NCBI GenBank assembly: GCA_029959085.1
Contig: JARWIR010000018.1
Coordinates: forward strand, 3,844,001-3,908,000
Direction: 5' to 3'
DNA: 64,000 nt
Origin: Nemophila menziesii
Taxonomy: Eukaryota > Streptophyta > Magnoliopsida > Boraginales > Hydrophyllaceae
The stretch's first letter is position 1. The number at the start of each line of letters is the position of its first letter. Below the pieces are notes generated by a model. It searched no databases and was not told the origin of the DNA. It worked only from the letters and a program-made list of their open reading frames with translations. This document shows, piece by piece, positions 52,330-64,000 of this stretch. The translations under genes and the position numbers were made by a program.

Positions 52330-52732
52330 TGGAGAAGCAAGACCTACTTCTGTGGTCTTGCAAATGGCGGATCGATCTCTTGCACATCCGGAAGGTCGAA
52401 TTGAAGATGTCCTCGTTAAGGCAGGCACGTTAGTATTTCCCGTTGATTTTGTTATTCTTGAATACGACGCGGATAGGAATGTCCCCATTATTTTGGGAAG
52501 ACCATTCCTAGCCACGGGGCGTACCTTGATTGATGTAGAAAACGGTGAATTAACGATGAGAATCAAAGACGAGGAGGTCAAATTTAATGTGTTCCGAGCT
52601 ATGAAGTTTCCAGATTCTCAAGAAGATTGCTTTCGAATGGATGTAGTTGAGCATGCCACACAAGAGGTATATAATGAATTTACTTATGATGATATCTTGT
52701 AGGCAGCTTTAACTATTGATGCACCTGAGTTC
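52330..52732 (+). pseudogene. E2B protease remainder and start of RT linker
   Basis: Open from 52352 to a TAG at 52700-52702 (GATATCTTGTAG, where E3 has CAG). Encodes the second half of the protease ([28 protein letters not shown]). The catalytic Asp segment is missing because the copia fragment replaces it. The frame continues unbroken into the 1018-codon pol frame after this stop. Confidence 0.85.
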
Positions 52733-55700
52733 ATGGAAGAGCTTGCTGAAACAGTGGCAGCTCTTAATTATGAGAATCCCAAGTATAGGCGTCCTGCCTA
52801 TGAACTTTTGAGAGAACCGGGGGAGATTGTTCCTAAAAAGAAGTCATCAATCGAATCTCCTCCGCAGTTGGAAGAAAAGCCTTTACCAGCACACTTGAGG
52901 TATGCGTGTTTAGGTACTAATGAAACTCTACCTGTTATTGTTTCAGCAAATTTAACAGGTCCTCAAGAAGATAAATTGTTGCGTGTGTTAAGAGCCAACA
53001 AAGAGGCAATAGGATGGACAATTGCTGACATCAAAGGCATTAGTACCTCCTATTATCAACACAAAATCATACTTGAAGATGATAACGCACGCTCAGTTGA
53101 AGGTCAAAGGAGATTAATGCCCGCTATGAAGGAGGTAGTGAAGAAGGAAGTTATCAAGCTGTTAGACGCGGGGATTATCTATCCCATCTCGAGTAGTGAA
53201 TGGGTGAGTCCTGTTCAATGTGTGCCAAAGAAAGGAGGAATTACATCTGTTCTAAATGCTCAGAATGAAGCCATTCCTTCAAGAACGGTTGTTGGATGGA
53301 GAGTTTGTATGGATTACCGGAAATTGAACAAGGCCACCAGGAAAGATCACTTCCCTCTGCCATTCATTGACCAGATGTTAGATAAATTGGCTGGCAGAGA
53401 ATACTATTGTTTCTTAGATGGCTATTCTGGATATAATCAGATCTATGTGGCTCCAGAAGATCAATATAAAACAACATTTACATGTCCCTTTGGTACTTTT
53501 GCATATCGCAGAATGCCATTTGGGTTGTGTAATGCACCTGCTGCCTTTCAGAGATGTATGATGGCTATCTTCTGGGATATGATTGATAATTTTCTTGAAG
53601 TTTTTATGGATGATTTCTCCGTGTTTGGTGATTATTTTGATAAATGTTTACATAACTTGGAGAAAGTGTTAATCAGATGCAAGGAAACAGATTTGGTCTT
53701 AAACTGGGAGAAGTGTCATTTCATGGTTCGCGAAGGTATAGTTCTAGGTCATAAGGTTTCAAGTGCTGGTTTAGAGGTTGATAGAGCGAATATAGAGGTC
53801 ATTAAAACTCTACCCCCTCCTATTTCTGTTAAAGGGGTAAGAAGTTTTCTTGGCCATGCTGGTTTTTATAGGCATTTCATTAAAGATTTTTCTAAGATTG
53901 CTAAACCGCTATGTAACTTACTCGAGAAGGACTCCAAATTCCTTTTTGATGAAGCTTGCTTAGCGGCCTTCCAAGCAATCAAAGAAAAGCTTATTTATGC
54001 TCCTATAGTATTACCTCCAGATTGGAGTTTGCCTTTTGAAGTTATGTGTGATGCTAGTGATTTGTGTATGGGAGCTGTATTGGGACAAAGAAAAGATAAG
54101 ATATTTCATTCGATTTATTATGCTAGTAAAACTTTCAATGGTGCCCAAATTAATTATACAGTTACACAGAATGAATTGCTAGCAGTTGTGTATTCATTCG
54201 ATAAGTTTCGCTCTTATCTCCTTGGAGCGAAAGTTATTGTTTATACAGATCATTCAGCTATCACATATCTTATGGATAAGAAAGATGCTAAACCGAGGTT
54301 AATCAGATGGGTTTTATTGCTTCAAGAATTCGATTTAGAGATTGAGGATAGAAAGGGTTGTGAGAATCAGGTTGCAGATTATCTATCGCGTCTTGAAGGT
54401 TCAGAGACAAATGGTGGAACTGAAGTAGTTAAAGAAGAATTTCCTGACGAGAGTTTATTTGTTGTTCGTGATTATGAAGCTCCTTGGTATGCAGATATTG
54501 CGAATTTGATTGTAAGTGGTTCTTTTCCTGAAGGATCCACTTATCAAGACCAAAAGAGGTTAGCTCATCGTGCCAGACAATTCTTTTGGGAGGATCCTTT
54601 CCTCTACAAAGTATGTGCTGACCAAATGGTAAGAAGATGTGTAGCCAAGGAAGAGACAGATGCGCTTATAGCTGGGTGTCATGATTCACTCTATGGAGGA
54701 CACTTCAAGGGGGATAGAACTGCTGCTAAGGTATTCCAATCCGGTTTTTATTGGCCTACACTTGTAAAAGATTGTCATAATTATGTGAAGAAATGTGCGA
54801 AATGCCAGTTTACCGGAAATATATCCAAGAGGGATGCAATGCCATGTAATAATGTATTAGAAGTTGAAATATTTGATATTTGGGGTATAGATTTTATGGG
54901 TCCGTTTGTTCCTTCAAATGGTAACCTCTACGTCTTACTAGCTGTTGATTACGTGTCTAAATGGGTAGAAGTTGTGGCTCTACCAACCAATGATTCACGA
55001 GTGGTGATTAAGTTCTTGAAATCACACATCTTCCCTAGACATGGTACACCTAGAGTGATTATTAGCGATGGAGGATCTCATTTCGTTAATAAGTATTTGA
55101 AGACTATTCTAGAGAAGTATGGAGTGAAAAACCGTGTATCTACTGCATATCATCCACAATCCAATTGTCAAGCTGAAGTTTCGAATCGTGAAGTAAAGTC
55201 AATCCTAGAGAAGACTGTTGGTCTTACAAGAAGAGATTGGTCAATGAAGTTAGATGACGCGTTGTGGGCCTATCGTAATGCGTTCAAAACTCCAGCTGGT
55301 GCATCTCCGTATCGTATGATGTATGGTAAGGCTTGTCACTTACCTCTTGAGCTTGAAATGGGTGCCTATTGGGCAATTGCGCAGTTGAACTTAGATCCTA
55401 CCTTAGCCGGAGAGAATCGTATGATGAAGCTTAACGAACTTGATGAATTCCGATTGAATGCCTATGAAAATGCTAAACTCTACAAAGAAAACACTAAGAA
55501 ATGGCATGACAATCGGATTCGTGTAAAGAACTTTGAAGTGGGTCAAAAAGTATTGAAGTATAACTCAAAGTTCAGCAATTATCCGGGTAAGTTAAGGTCT
55601 AAGTGGTCGGGTCCATACATTGTGACCAAAGTTACACCTCATGGGGCGATAGAAATAGAACATCCACTCGAGAACCGCACCTTCATGGTGAACGGTCATC

Positions 55701-55789
55701 GTTTAAAGATATACCATGGAGGTGAAGATACAAACCGCTTGGAAGATCCACATCCCGGGGAGGTCATGTACCTCCTCGAAGCTCCTTAG
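52733..55789 (+). CDS. E2B pol: RT, RNase H, integrase
   Basis: 1018 residues, the longest intact pol frame in the window. Linker (about 1-100), RT with [29 protein letters not shown] and VFMDDF; RNase H with [19 protein letters not shown] and a changed ADYLSRL (ADHLSRL elsewhere); integrase zinc finger ([14 protein letters not shown]), catalytic D, D, E ([24 protein letters not shown]) and C-terminal SKWSGPYIV. The Met at 52733 is internal; the true frame comes from the protease through the stop at 52700. It would be expressed only as part of Gag-Pol, which this truncated element cannot make, so it is a fossil with the domains still readable. Confidence 0.88.
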   Translation: MEELAETVAALNYENPKYRRPAYELLREPGEIVPKKKSSIESPPQLEEKPLPAHLRYACLGTNETLPVIVSANLTGPQEDKLLRVLRANKEAIGWTIADIKGISTSYYQHKIILEDDNARSVEGQRRLMPAMKEVVKKEVIKLLDAGIIYPISSSEWVSPVQCVPKKGGITSVLNAQNEAIPSRTVVGWRVCMDYRKLNKATRKDHFPLPFIDQMLDKLAGREYYCFLDGYSGYNQIYVAPEDQYKTTFTCPFGTFAYRRMPFGLCNAPAAFQRCMMAIFWDMIDNFLEVFMDDFSVFGDYFDKCLHNLEKVLIRCKETDLVLNWEKCHFMVREGIVLGHKVSSAGLEVDRANIEVIKTLPPPISVKGVRSFLGHAGFYRHFIKDFSKIAKPLCNLLEKDSKFLFDEACLAAFQAIKEKLIYAPIVLPPDWSLPFEVMCDASDLCMGAVLGQRKDKIFHSIYYASKTFNGAQINYTVTQNELLAVVYSFDKFRSYLLGAKVIVYTDHSAITYLMDKKDAKPRLIRWVLLLQEFDLEIEDRKGCENQVADYLSRLEGSETNGGTEVVKEEFPDESLFVVRDYEAPWYADIANLIVSGSFPEGSTYQDQKRLAHRARQFFWEDPFLYKVCADQMVRRCVAKEETDALIAGCHDSLYGGHFKGDRTAAKVFQSGFYWPTLVKDCHNYVKKCAKCQFTGNISKRDAMPCNNVLEVEIFDIWGIDFMGPFVPSNGNLYVLLAVDYVSKWVEVVALPTNDSRVVIKFLKSHIFPRHGTPRVIISDGGSHFVNKYLKTILEKYGVKNRVSTAYHPQSNCQAEVSNREVKSILEKTVGLTRRDWSMKLDDALWAYRNAFKTPAGASPYRMMYGKACHLPLELEMGAYWAIAQLNLDPTLAGENRMMKLNELDEFRLNAYENAKLYKENTKKWHDNRIRVKNFEVGQKVLKYNSKFSNYPGKLRSKWSGPYIVTKVTPHGAIEIEHPLENRTFMVNGHRLKIYHGGEDTNRLEDPHPGEVMYLLEAP

Positions 55790-56000
55790 AAGCGTGAGGT
55801 AACCCGTTGAGCTTAACGACGTTAAACAAAAGCCAATTCATTGTATATTAGTTTGAGTTTTTAATTTTCCTAGTGTAAATTATTTTGATTTTCATAAAAT
55901 TAGTGTTCATTAGTAAGAAATGAGGAAGGGTAGTTGTTTTTGATGATTTCAGGGGTAAAAAGGTTGAGTTTGGGGTCGAAAGGGTTGGTTTTCCAGGGGA

Positions 56001-56536
56001 AAACCGGGAACCCGGTTTTCACAAACCTGGAACCCTGTTTCAACGTTGTAACCAACCCTCTACATGCAAGAGTTGGCGTCTTGGTTCGCGAAGTCGACAA
56101 GAACCGGGGCTCTGGTTTTGCACAAACCGGGTACCCGGTTTCGAGAGCTGGAAAATTCGAAAGTTCTGACCCAGCATTTTGGGGTCAGCCCTTCGCTGTG
56201 TCTTGTGTTGCGTCTCCGCCTGTGCCATCAACGCAAACCAAGAACCCGGTTTCGCACAAACCGGGACTCCGTTTTGGAGCTGTAGAATTTCAAAATTTTC
56301 TGACCCAGCGTTTTGGGACCCGCCATCTGCTGCGTCTCCACTCGCGCCGTCGACACGAACCGGGGCCCTGGTTTTGCACAAACCGGGTACCCGGTTTCGT
56401 TAAGTGAATTTTCTGACCCAGCGTTTTGGGGTCCAGCCAATTATTGCGTCTGATAAAAAAAATTAAGTAATTTTTCGCGCCGACACAGCGACGCGAAACC
56501 GGGAACCCGGTTTTCACAAACTGGGAACCCGGTTTC
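56001..56536 (+). repeat. E2B palindromic module array (five modules)
   Basis: Copy of the E2A array. Includes the perfect 18-base palindrome AAACCGGGTACCCGGTTT at 56124-56141, with the same spacers. Differences from E2A are mostly single bases and lie in both stems and spacers. Confidence 0.85.
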
Positions 56537-56918
56537 CTCTGTGATGAGACGGTTTTTTCCTTTTTGACCTAATTTTCTTAGCTTCTTTTGCAAGTTTTTA
56601 CCAAAAACGCTTCCTCAACCTTCCCACCTCCGAAAATCATCATCAATAGCTATAAAAACCATCAAATCCTACCCTCTTTCACCACATAAACACAAAATCA
56701 ACTCACCTCCTCTCCCAAATAACATGAAATCCTTAGTTTTTCACCAAGATTGTTCTTCACCCAATCCTCAAATTAAACCGTGCTTCTCCCACATAAATTA
56801 ACCATTACCCATCTCATATTTCACCTTAATCTTCAATCCCTAAACCTCAAAACATCAAAGTTCTAAGCTTTTCTCTAGCTTCTCACTATTTGAAGTTTTG
56901 AGTTTGGGGTGGAAAGAG

Positions 56919-58241
56919 ATGACTAACAGAACTGGTGATTTTCGAAGAACTGCTCCTAGAAGAAGCACCACCATTGGTGGTACGCAAGAACAAGCCATTG
57001 AGATTCCTGATTCGCGTCCCAAACGCAAGACAAAAGAGTTTAAGCTTGCTCCCAAGAGGAAAGAAATCACAGGTCAGAAGAGAAGATTAATTGATGAGTC
57101 AGAAAGCGAGAAAGGAAGTGAAGACGAGATTGGAAAAGAAATTGAGGATGAGGGTGAACAAGAAGTTTCGGAAGTGCTAGTTCAACAGAAACCCCTGCGA
57201 AGAAAGATGTGTGCTCACAAGCCAAAGAGGGTTTACACTTCTTGGAATGATCACATTCGTGATAGAATTGAAATTTTGAATTTTGGTGAGGAGATGGACT
57301 TTCCTAGGGGTATTATGAGTAGTGCTTTCAAAGAGTATGTTGTTGCTTGTGACAAGTTTGGTTGGAAAGAATTGAGAGAAAGGAAGCTTGAGTTTATTCC
57401 TACCTTGGTGCGAGAATTTTATGAAGGTTTAGCTATTTCTCGTGAAGCAATTGAAATTCACAAAAAGGTAGTTCCTTTCTCGATTGAACTTATTCGAAAA
57501 TCGTTGAAATTACCCAACTTTAGTGGATTATGTCTGTTCCAAGAATCCCTTAATGACCCTTCTTTCGATTATGAATCCCTTTAGGGAACTCTGCTTATTA
57601 ATGGGGCTAGCCCAATTCCGGATGGAAAAAGGTATCCTGGACAATTTTACAGCAGTAATTTAACGCCTCGTGCTAAGGTTTGGTCTTGTTTCATAATCCC
57701 TACATTCTTTGGAATTAAGCACACATCCGAGTTGAAGAAGGAACATATAATTTTTATCAAGTGTGTTATTGAGGAGAAACCGATGAATGTTGCTCGAATT
57801 ATTTACAACACCATCATGGAATTCGCAAAAGCTCCAAATAAACAACAAAATCTCAAGTTTCCTTGTACTATCACTACGTTGTGCCTAGACGCAAAAATCC
57901 TGCGTAGGAATGCAGAGGTTGATGGTGTTACAGTTGGAGTGAGCATGGCATTAAGTACAATTCAGAATATCCATGATGAAACAACACGAGCTGTGAAAAC
58001 TCCTAGAGCTCCTCCACCAAAGAAGAAGGCAAAGAATGATCCTGAGTTGGAATCCAAAATTAGGGTGTTGGAAGAGAATCAGGAGAAGATGATTGCTACT
58101 TTAGGAAACGTTGCAAAAGAGCTGGACCTGATCTGAAATTTGATACTTGGCGTGCACACACTTCAAAACGCAATCTATGATGTTCTTACGCGAGATAAGG
58201 GTCCAGAAGGCTACACCGATAACCAGCCACGTGCTGGTTAA
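56919..58241 (+). pseudogene. E2B post-pol ORF, two stops
   Basis: ATG at 56919. Open to TAG at 57582-57584, then open in the same frame to a TGA at 58134-58136 (CGA in E2A), and to the family stop TAA at 58239-58241. The small deletion that breaks E2A near 32268 is absent here. The TAG at 57582 is shared with E2A (32415-32417). Domain order as in E3: basic start, acidic stretch, central domain (RKLEFIPTLVREFYEG, FIIPTFFGIKH), coiled-coil end. Confidence 0.82.
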
Positions 58242-58302
58242 GATACGTTTTCTAATCCTTCCTTTTTAGTGTAGATTAGTTTAATTTCTTTGAGTCTTTT
58301 TC

Positions 58303-58322
58303 GAGTCGTGGGGACACGACTC
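58303..58322 (+). other. Conserved GNRA-type hairpin (E2B)
   Basis: GAGTCGTG-GGGA-CACGACTC. The loop differs from E2A (GTGA) by one base but both fit GNRA. Confidence 0.65.
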
Positions 58323-59653
58323 ATTTTTGAGTTTAGGGTGGGGTTCGTTGCCTCATCCCAGTTTTTATGTGTTATGTGTTTTATTTGCTTTCAATAAAAT
58401 AATTTTCGATGTTGCGTTTGACTGTAGAAGATTTTAAATATCCCTTTTGAGCATACTTTTGATAAATCAATGATAGTAAATAGTGGACTTTAGGGATTGA
58501 TATAAAACGCATTTAGAATTGCATGCAAACGTAGATAATTGATAGGAAAAATTAATGAACAATGCAAATGAAGTAAGCTTGTACTTAAGGAATATGTTTG
58601 GTGTGTAGAACGTGAAATCCTAATTAGTAGAGAACCCACCTAGATATGAACTAAAGACGAGCTATGTACTTAGGAAAATAATAGGGGAGTTCTTTGTTAG
58701 CCATTTGTGACCTTTTTAGCCTTCTATCCCTTGTATTAAATATTAATCCGTCTTAGCCCATTTTGAGCTTTTAGCCTTTTCTGTTGTAGCCACGATATAA
58801 GCCCATTATCCTTTAGATTATTAGGCATGACCATATGACCCGCACTTGAATCACGATCCTGAGACATGTCTCGAGCTTGAGTTTGGGGTGGTGGGTCCAC
58901 TTATGGGGAATTTATTGGGAAGGGATGTATGTGTTTATGTTGTAGCACAATTGCAGATGATTATACTTATTGTAACCCTTTTCCGGGATTGAAAGAAGTG
59001 AAAAAAAATTGAAAATCCATTACAGTAGGAACCGGGAACCCGGTTTGCAACTGTACAAAAAAAAAGAAGAAAACGAGAAAAGAAAAGAAAAAGAAAAATA
59101 TGAAAGAATAAACATCCGGCAAAGTGGAATTTTATGAAAAAAATCATCTTTTTTGTAATGGGTAGACATGGGACGCTAAATTGTTGCGTAAATGGGTGAG
59201 TGAGAACATTTTTGAGCGTAAACTCAAGCTCGAGGACATTTGTTGATGGTAAGTGAGGAGAGAGCCAAAAGCTCACTTCAAATTTACCAAATATACATCC
59301 ACACCATCCTTAAGCCAATATTAAAACTATAAAGACCTCGTGATTCCTAAGTGCATAGTGAATTTATGATTATGTTGATAGGGAATAATACTAGGTGGAG
59401 CGTTCAAAGTTATTTAGGATTGGGGAACACCCTATAGCCATCATACAGAGATGAGTACAAGTGTAACCTTCAAGCATTGCGAATTTAATTTTATGATTGA
59501 GATTATTTGTGTTTGATTTTGCATTATAGATGTATGTGTGTATTAGTTTCTAGAGTTTGCTATATGAGATTTGTCTTAAGAATTGCTTTAGGCTTATTTA
59601 CTAGCTTCTACTTTCTTGTGTTTACTTCTACCCCTTTGTTTTGTGTTGTTTAA

Positions 59654-59689
59654 CTTTGTCGGGACGACAAAGATTTGAGTTGGGGGTCT
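59654..59689 (+). other. Polypurine tract with upstream hairpin (E2B)
   Basis: CTTTGTCG-GGA-CGACAAAG (59654-59672) and GAGTTGGGGGTCT adjoining the LTR. Confidence 0.85.
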
Positions 59690-61227
59690 TGATGTCTCCC
59701 TAATTGCTCTTATTTTAGACCCTTGGGAGACATCATTTTTTATGTTTATTTGAATATTTTGATAGACTTTGAGACCAAAAATGCAATATTTCGAATTTCC
59801 TCTTTATTTTCTAGTATTTTTGATTTATTAAACTTTTGCGCGTAATCTTATGTATTTTAGTGGAAAGTTTATAGGTTTTGAATATTAGCTAGGAGATGAA
59901 GCCTAGAAGAAAGTCAAAGATCGTGATATGGAGTCAAAAATTGAAGATAAATCCCGAAAAGAATTATATTTAGAAGCTGCAAATCTGGAAAACAGGCCAA
60001 CGATTTCTGATTTCGAGGCACTTACGAGTTGATTTAGCCGCTGACCTTTGAATAGATTATGTTCCTTATCGAGTTACGGAAATTTAGCAAGTGATTTGAG
60101 GTCAATCGGAGTTATAATGAATAGGCTAGAGCTGTTTTAGTGGAGGTGGTGCAGCAGTTACGAGATTTTGGACTTAGAAAATTGACTTGGGCTTTTAATT
60201 TTTAACTAAAACCTTAGACAAAGCCTAATCCGTTTCTGAGAGTATAAAAGGGGCTTTTGACCTCTAATTTTCATACAACTCATTATTCATAAAGAAAAGC
60301 ATCAGAGAGAAGTCAACGAAGGAAGCAGAAGAAAGGTGAAGAGCTGGAGAGAGTCTATATCTCCATTAACAGCCGAATCTAATTCCAAAAATTAGGTTTT
60401 TCTTATTTTTATTTCTTTTAATTTAGTTTTATTTTCCATTAGTATGAGCTAATTTCTCTTAGTGCTTGAGAACGCATAATGGGTGAATCCATATTCTATT
60501 GATTTTCATATGTTTGAATTTGTGTTTTAATTAATTAAATCAAACTGGGTCTTTTACATTTTTCTGTAATTTGTGATTATTTACTGTTCCTAGAGTCGCG
60601 AACTAATAACAGGTTTTAGTATCTAGGCTATTCCACATAGTGGTGTGTGGATCATCTTGACGGGGGGTTTAGGTGCAAAACCAATTACATAATATAAAAT
60701 AGAAACTATTTGACTCTGACGAGCGTAGTTAATTTTATGGCCAATGAGGTAATTTTAGCTTAATCATTCGAAGGTGGATCATAATCACCCTGACGGGGTT
60801 TGTGACACCCTAGAATAGCTTTGTAGTCCACCCTGACGGGGTACGAAGATTCCCGAATCCTGACCAATGTCAATTGACCAATTTGCCCCTTAAACAACAT
60901 ATGTTATGAAATAGAGTTAGGAGAATCTCTTGCGTCTCTCAAATACTGCCTGCTCATATTTGCGTCTCACCTTTATTTACTTGCGTTTAGTTATTTATAT
61001 TCATTTTCACATTAGTCTTTCATACTTAGGATTAATAAAAACCAACCAACTATCAACCATTTATTTGCTTTCATAAGTGCAATCATTAATTAATTGATAA
61101 ACATTGTAGTATCATACCGTCCCAGCGAACGATCATGTTTATCACTATTATTACTTGGGACAACCGTACACTTGCGGTTGTGGTTCACTTTACTTATTAT
61201 TATTTTAGAACACACAAAGGACCACCA
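59690..61227 (+). repeat. E2B 3' LTR
   Basis: 1538 bp, TGATGTCTCC...CCACCA. TATA box 60243-60251. Shorter than E2A mainly by a 26-base deletion near 60415. Confidence 0.93.
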
Positions 61228-62133
61228 GTTGTCATATGGGAAAGTCCTATACTCCTAGGCATATGGCTTATAACGTGGCAAAAACATAGGCTAAAAGATA
61301 AAAATGGCCTAAGGTGGATGATAGTTTAATAAACATGGGCGAGCAAACTAAAAGATTCAAGAAAGGAAAATGAGTACCCCATCCCAACGCACATACGAGT
61401 AGGGTCCGCAAAACTCGAAAAAGACTCAAAAAATAAATAAAATTACCAATATACACTAAAAAAATAAAAGTATTTATGGAAAGGCGTTTCTCTTCTCTTC
61501 CTGGTGACTTCTAAAATGTCTGGATATTATTGCGTATTGATGGATATCAAATGGAGGCTGGAAAACAAGCCAATATAGCTCCTAAGTTCGTTTGGGCTCT
61601 TCTTAGGGTTTAGAAATAGGTTAAAATGAGCCCAACCTATTTTTAATTTAACCAAATTTCTGGTTCGAATCACGACACGTGCAAATGTTATAACTTATTC
61701 GTCTTAACTTTGAATTGAGTGTCGTCACTTGCCACACGACCCTGACTTCAAGATATTTCCGACCAAAAAGGTCTCAGGTACAAAGATCTTACCTAAAAAT
61801 TGTAGTAAAAGAAACACTCAGGTGCAATAAATTTCCAGAAAAGGCTCTAACTCTTTACAATGGTTCTAAGCTCAAATTCTGCCTTGGCTTGTGGTTTCTC
61901 TTCAAATTTTGACTTCTCTATTTTATCTTGGACCCTTGTATCAAGCATGTACCTAAAGCTACAGACTAGACGCACAATTAAAGTACATCAATATCTATAA
62001 ACAATAATATGTCCAAAATTAGGGGTAAAAGTGAAAATAACAAATAATAGGGCAAATCCCTTAATTAGGCCCAATAAACTTTCAAAATAATGCCTCGTGA
62101 ATAGATTTATTCGTCACAAATAGAGAGACATCA
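61228..62133 (-). mobile_element. E6B: old remnant with the empty E3 site (copy B)
   Basis: Collinear with 36099-36743 plus 49444-49681. At 61885-61900 it reads GTGGTTTCTCTTCAAA, the uninterrupted target that in copy A is split by E3 with TTTCT duplicated. Ends GAGACATCA at 62133. Confidence 0.8.
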
Positions 62134-63567
62134 GGAATCTATTCACTTTATTACATCGAAATGGAATATGTATATAACATTCTTGCTTTTACCAATTTGC
62201 ATGTATAATATAACTAGTCGCATGATATATGAGTTAATTTATATGGAAAAAGGACAAACCCCATAGATTTCTGAACCCATATGTACATTATGCGGTTCAA
62301 TAGAAAACTCAGGCTTCCGCTTGTAAAATGTTTTCTAACTAGTACATCAACTAGATGACGTAGAAAATATTTGTCAGTGCTTTTCCCTGTATGGTGTCAA
62401 ATCATGTTTTGATGGTGCGCCTCGAAGCGTACATTTACTGCAATCTTACCGCACTGGGAAAATATCACAGTTTCTTATGTGGCCCTTTCTTCCCCTTCTA
62501 CGGATTCCACCTATATTCACCACATAGCGGACACTCTTCGAGTTTTTCATTCTATTTTTTTTGTGACATGGGTGATTCGGGCTAAGTTGCGTGCACCAGA
62601 CTAATCCCATGGAGATATACATGTCTCCCCATATATATTATCATGGTAAATCAGAACTAGGTTACCCATGTTCAGGGAGGGGTTCGAGCCTTGTACCTCT
62701 CATTCTGAACATCGATCGTAATATATCTTATACCCAAAAATTTCAACTTTTTGTTACAGTCCTCATAAGATGTAGGCAAATTATGACCTTCAAGAATAAC
62801 ACGACACAACAGTTGAAGCAGTTTGGTGAAAGAGGTATTTTTCCACTTGTTCTTCACTTTGATGTGCATTAACTTAGTAATGAAATTTAAAGAATCGATT
62901 GACGTGAACTGGAATACAACTCACTTTCCATTTCTTTAAACAAAGTTTCGATACAACCACGACCCCGTCTTGAAAGATTCTCGTCACTCATCCCGATGTC
63001 ACCAGATTTATCCTCAACATCAGAAGTGATCTCAAATCACCATACACGTTCATTATTTCTTCATCTAACAATAAGGGTAATGTTATTCACAAGAATTTTT
63101 TATTTTGCACCATGTTTTGTCCAAACCTCACAGGTTGACAAAAACTTTTACCTTAAAATATACACTCTAACTTCGTCTATACAATTTAGATTATTCAAAC
63201 AACGGTTACACGGACAAAAAATGTGAGTTATGCTATCTTGTGATTTTTCAAAAATTAAATATATCTCATCACACCCGACGAATTTAATAACTTAACGGAC
63301 AAATTTGATGTACATCGTCAATAGGAGTAAACAAGCAAGACATATTTTAAAAAGTTAAGGGTAAGTTGACAATCGCATAATATTTATGAGAAAGTTTTCT
63401 TATTTGGAAACTTACTAAAAAATGAAAGTTTCTGAAAATGGAAACTTTCATTTTAAAGTAAATTTCCAAAAAAGGAAACTTTCCTATTTTGGATTCCTTT
63501 TAGATTGATTAATTAATAATTAATTTTTATTGTCATCTAACAGGAGATTTATCAGGAAAATCTAAAG
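62134..63567. other. Duplicated noncoding flank, copy B
   Basis: Recurs from copy A (49682-51138) with about 2% differences and small deletions, including a deletion near 63340. Contains the inverted repeat at 63406-63467. No gene recognised. Confidence 0.6.
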
Positions 63568-64000
63568 ATGAAGCTATCTGAGACCTCCTCTACAGACGTA
63601 CCCTCCTTTGAAAAACAAATGGACGCTTTCAAAGAAGTAGTTGAGGAAGGGATGGGCCCATCGAAGATGGCTTGGGTATCCGGTGTTGGAATGGTCCACA
63701 AGAAAGCCCGTACTTACGAGTTGGATCCTTTGGCTAGGCAGAACGAGGAGAGACTAAATATTCTAATGACAACTATGAACGAGCTTCGCAAGACTCAAGG
63801 TCTTCCTCCTATCGATCCTACTCCTTCATCGTCTGCCTCCATAGCTAGCACTACTCGGTGTCATTTCCAGATGAACATTTTAGATACAACTATAGAGGCG
63901 TTGAATAGCATGAGGGCCCAACAAGGACTTGAGCCGATCCCCCTCGTCCCCCCACCCCTCAAGGAGCGAGAGAAGAACCGAGAAAAGATGAAGAGGATAG
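63568..64000 (+). CDS. Unidentified ORF, open at the right edge of the window
   Basis: ATG at 63568 opens a frame without any stop to the window end (144 codons). The first nine codons (MKLSETSST) match copy A at 51139. After 63593 the two copies differ completely: this one reads VPSFEKQMDAFKEVVEEGM, a repeat-poor charged region, then LMTTMNELRKTQGLPPIDP, and later SMRAQQGLEPIPLVPPPLK followed by a basic run. A PP-x-P-rich end and a related LRKTQGLPPI / MRAQQGLEPI pair suggest an internal duplication. I do not recognise a family. By position it could be the leader ORF or gag of a copia-like element, or a captured host sequence. Confidence 0.55.
   Translation, partial: MKLSETSSTDVPSFEKQMDAFKEVVEEGMGPSKMAWVSGVGMVHKKARTYELDPLARQNEERLNILMTTMNELRKTQGLPPIDPTPSSSASIASTTRCHFQMNILDTTIEALNSMRAQQGLEPIPLVPPPLKEREKNREKMKRI

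Larger units (their letters stand above)
52330..61227 (+). mobile_element. E2B: left-truncated Athila-type element (copy B)
   Basis: Longer copy of E2A, beginning inside the protease just after the catalytic DLGAS segment. Contains the rest of protease, RT, RNase H, integrase, palindrome array (56001-56536), post-pol ORF, 3' spacer with palindrome at about 59029-59046, polypurine tract and 3' LTR. No 5' LTR or gag. Confidence 0.9.

Noticed and set aside
28258..61227. E2A and E2B as two independent insertions of one family
   Set aside because: They share sequence well beyond the LTR end, including an older remnant and 1.45 kb of unrelated flank, so a duplication is required.

Overview
The window looks like nuclear DNA of a repeat-rich eudicot plant. 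Almost all of it is nested LTR retrotransposons of the Athila type (Ty3/gypsy). This rests on Gag, protease, RT, RNase H and integrase similarity, a tRNA-Asp-type primer-binding site, an extra ORF behind pol, and LTRs of about 1.5 kb running TGATGTCTCC...CCACCA. One apparently intact host gene stands out: a two-exon pectin methylesterase at 25862-27539. I saw no rRNA, tRNA or CRISPR array and no bacterial-style gene organisation. I cannot name the species.

Layout. 1-4863: old DNA with a foldback repeat and decayed coding remnants, one of them an Athila-like integrase on the minus strand. 4864-6403: a solo LTR with a perfect ACCAC target duplication. 7236-16149: E1, a complete young element with AAAAG target duplications and LTRs differing at 6 of 1564 sites by eye. 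It has no RT, RNase H or integrase core; its long ORF encodes Gag and protease fused to a basic segment and an integrase-tail-like module. 16155-24701: E5, an old minus-strand element, invaded by E4, itself invaded by a solo LTR. 24702-27926: a repeat fragment, the pectin methylesterase and its flanks. 27927-51164: duplicated segment copy A, containing a broken element (E2A), an older remnant (E6) and E3, a 12.7-kb minus-strand full-length element (36744-49443, target duplication TTTCT). 51165-52329: a copia gag-protease fragment. 52330-63593: copy B of the duplicated segment (E2B, E6B). Copy B keeps the site where E3 sits in copy A, still empty. An unfinished unidentified ORF runs off the right edge.

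How it works together. E3 carries the full Athila set (gag, protease, RT, RNase H, integrase, extra ORF), though with a few inactivating changes. E1 has closely related LTRs, primer site and polypurine tract but lacks the enzymes, so it was presumably moved in trans by a relative of E3.

The most unusual signal is not a gene. Between pol and the extra ORF, each lineage carries an array of GC-rich palindromic modules about 100-160 bp apart. The backbone between palindromes is recognisably shared, but the palindrome itself differs between lineages (E1, E2, E3, E5). The same 3' third holds a dense set of conserved hairpins and five copies of a polypurine-tract-like motif, the last of which is the real tract.
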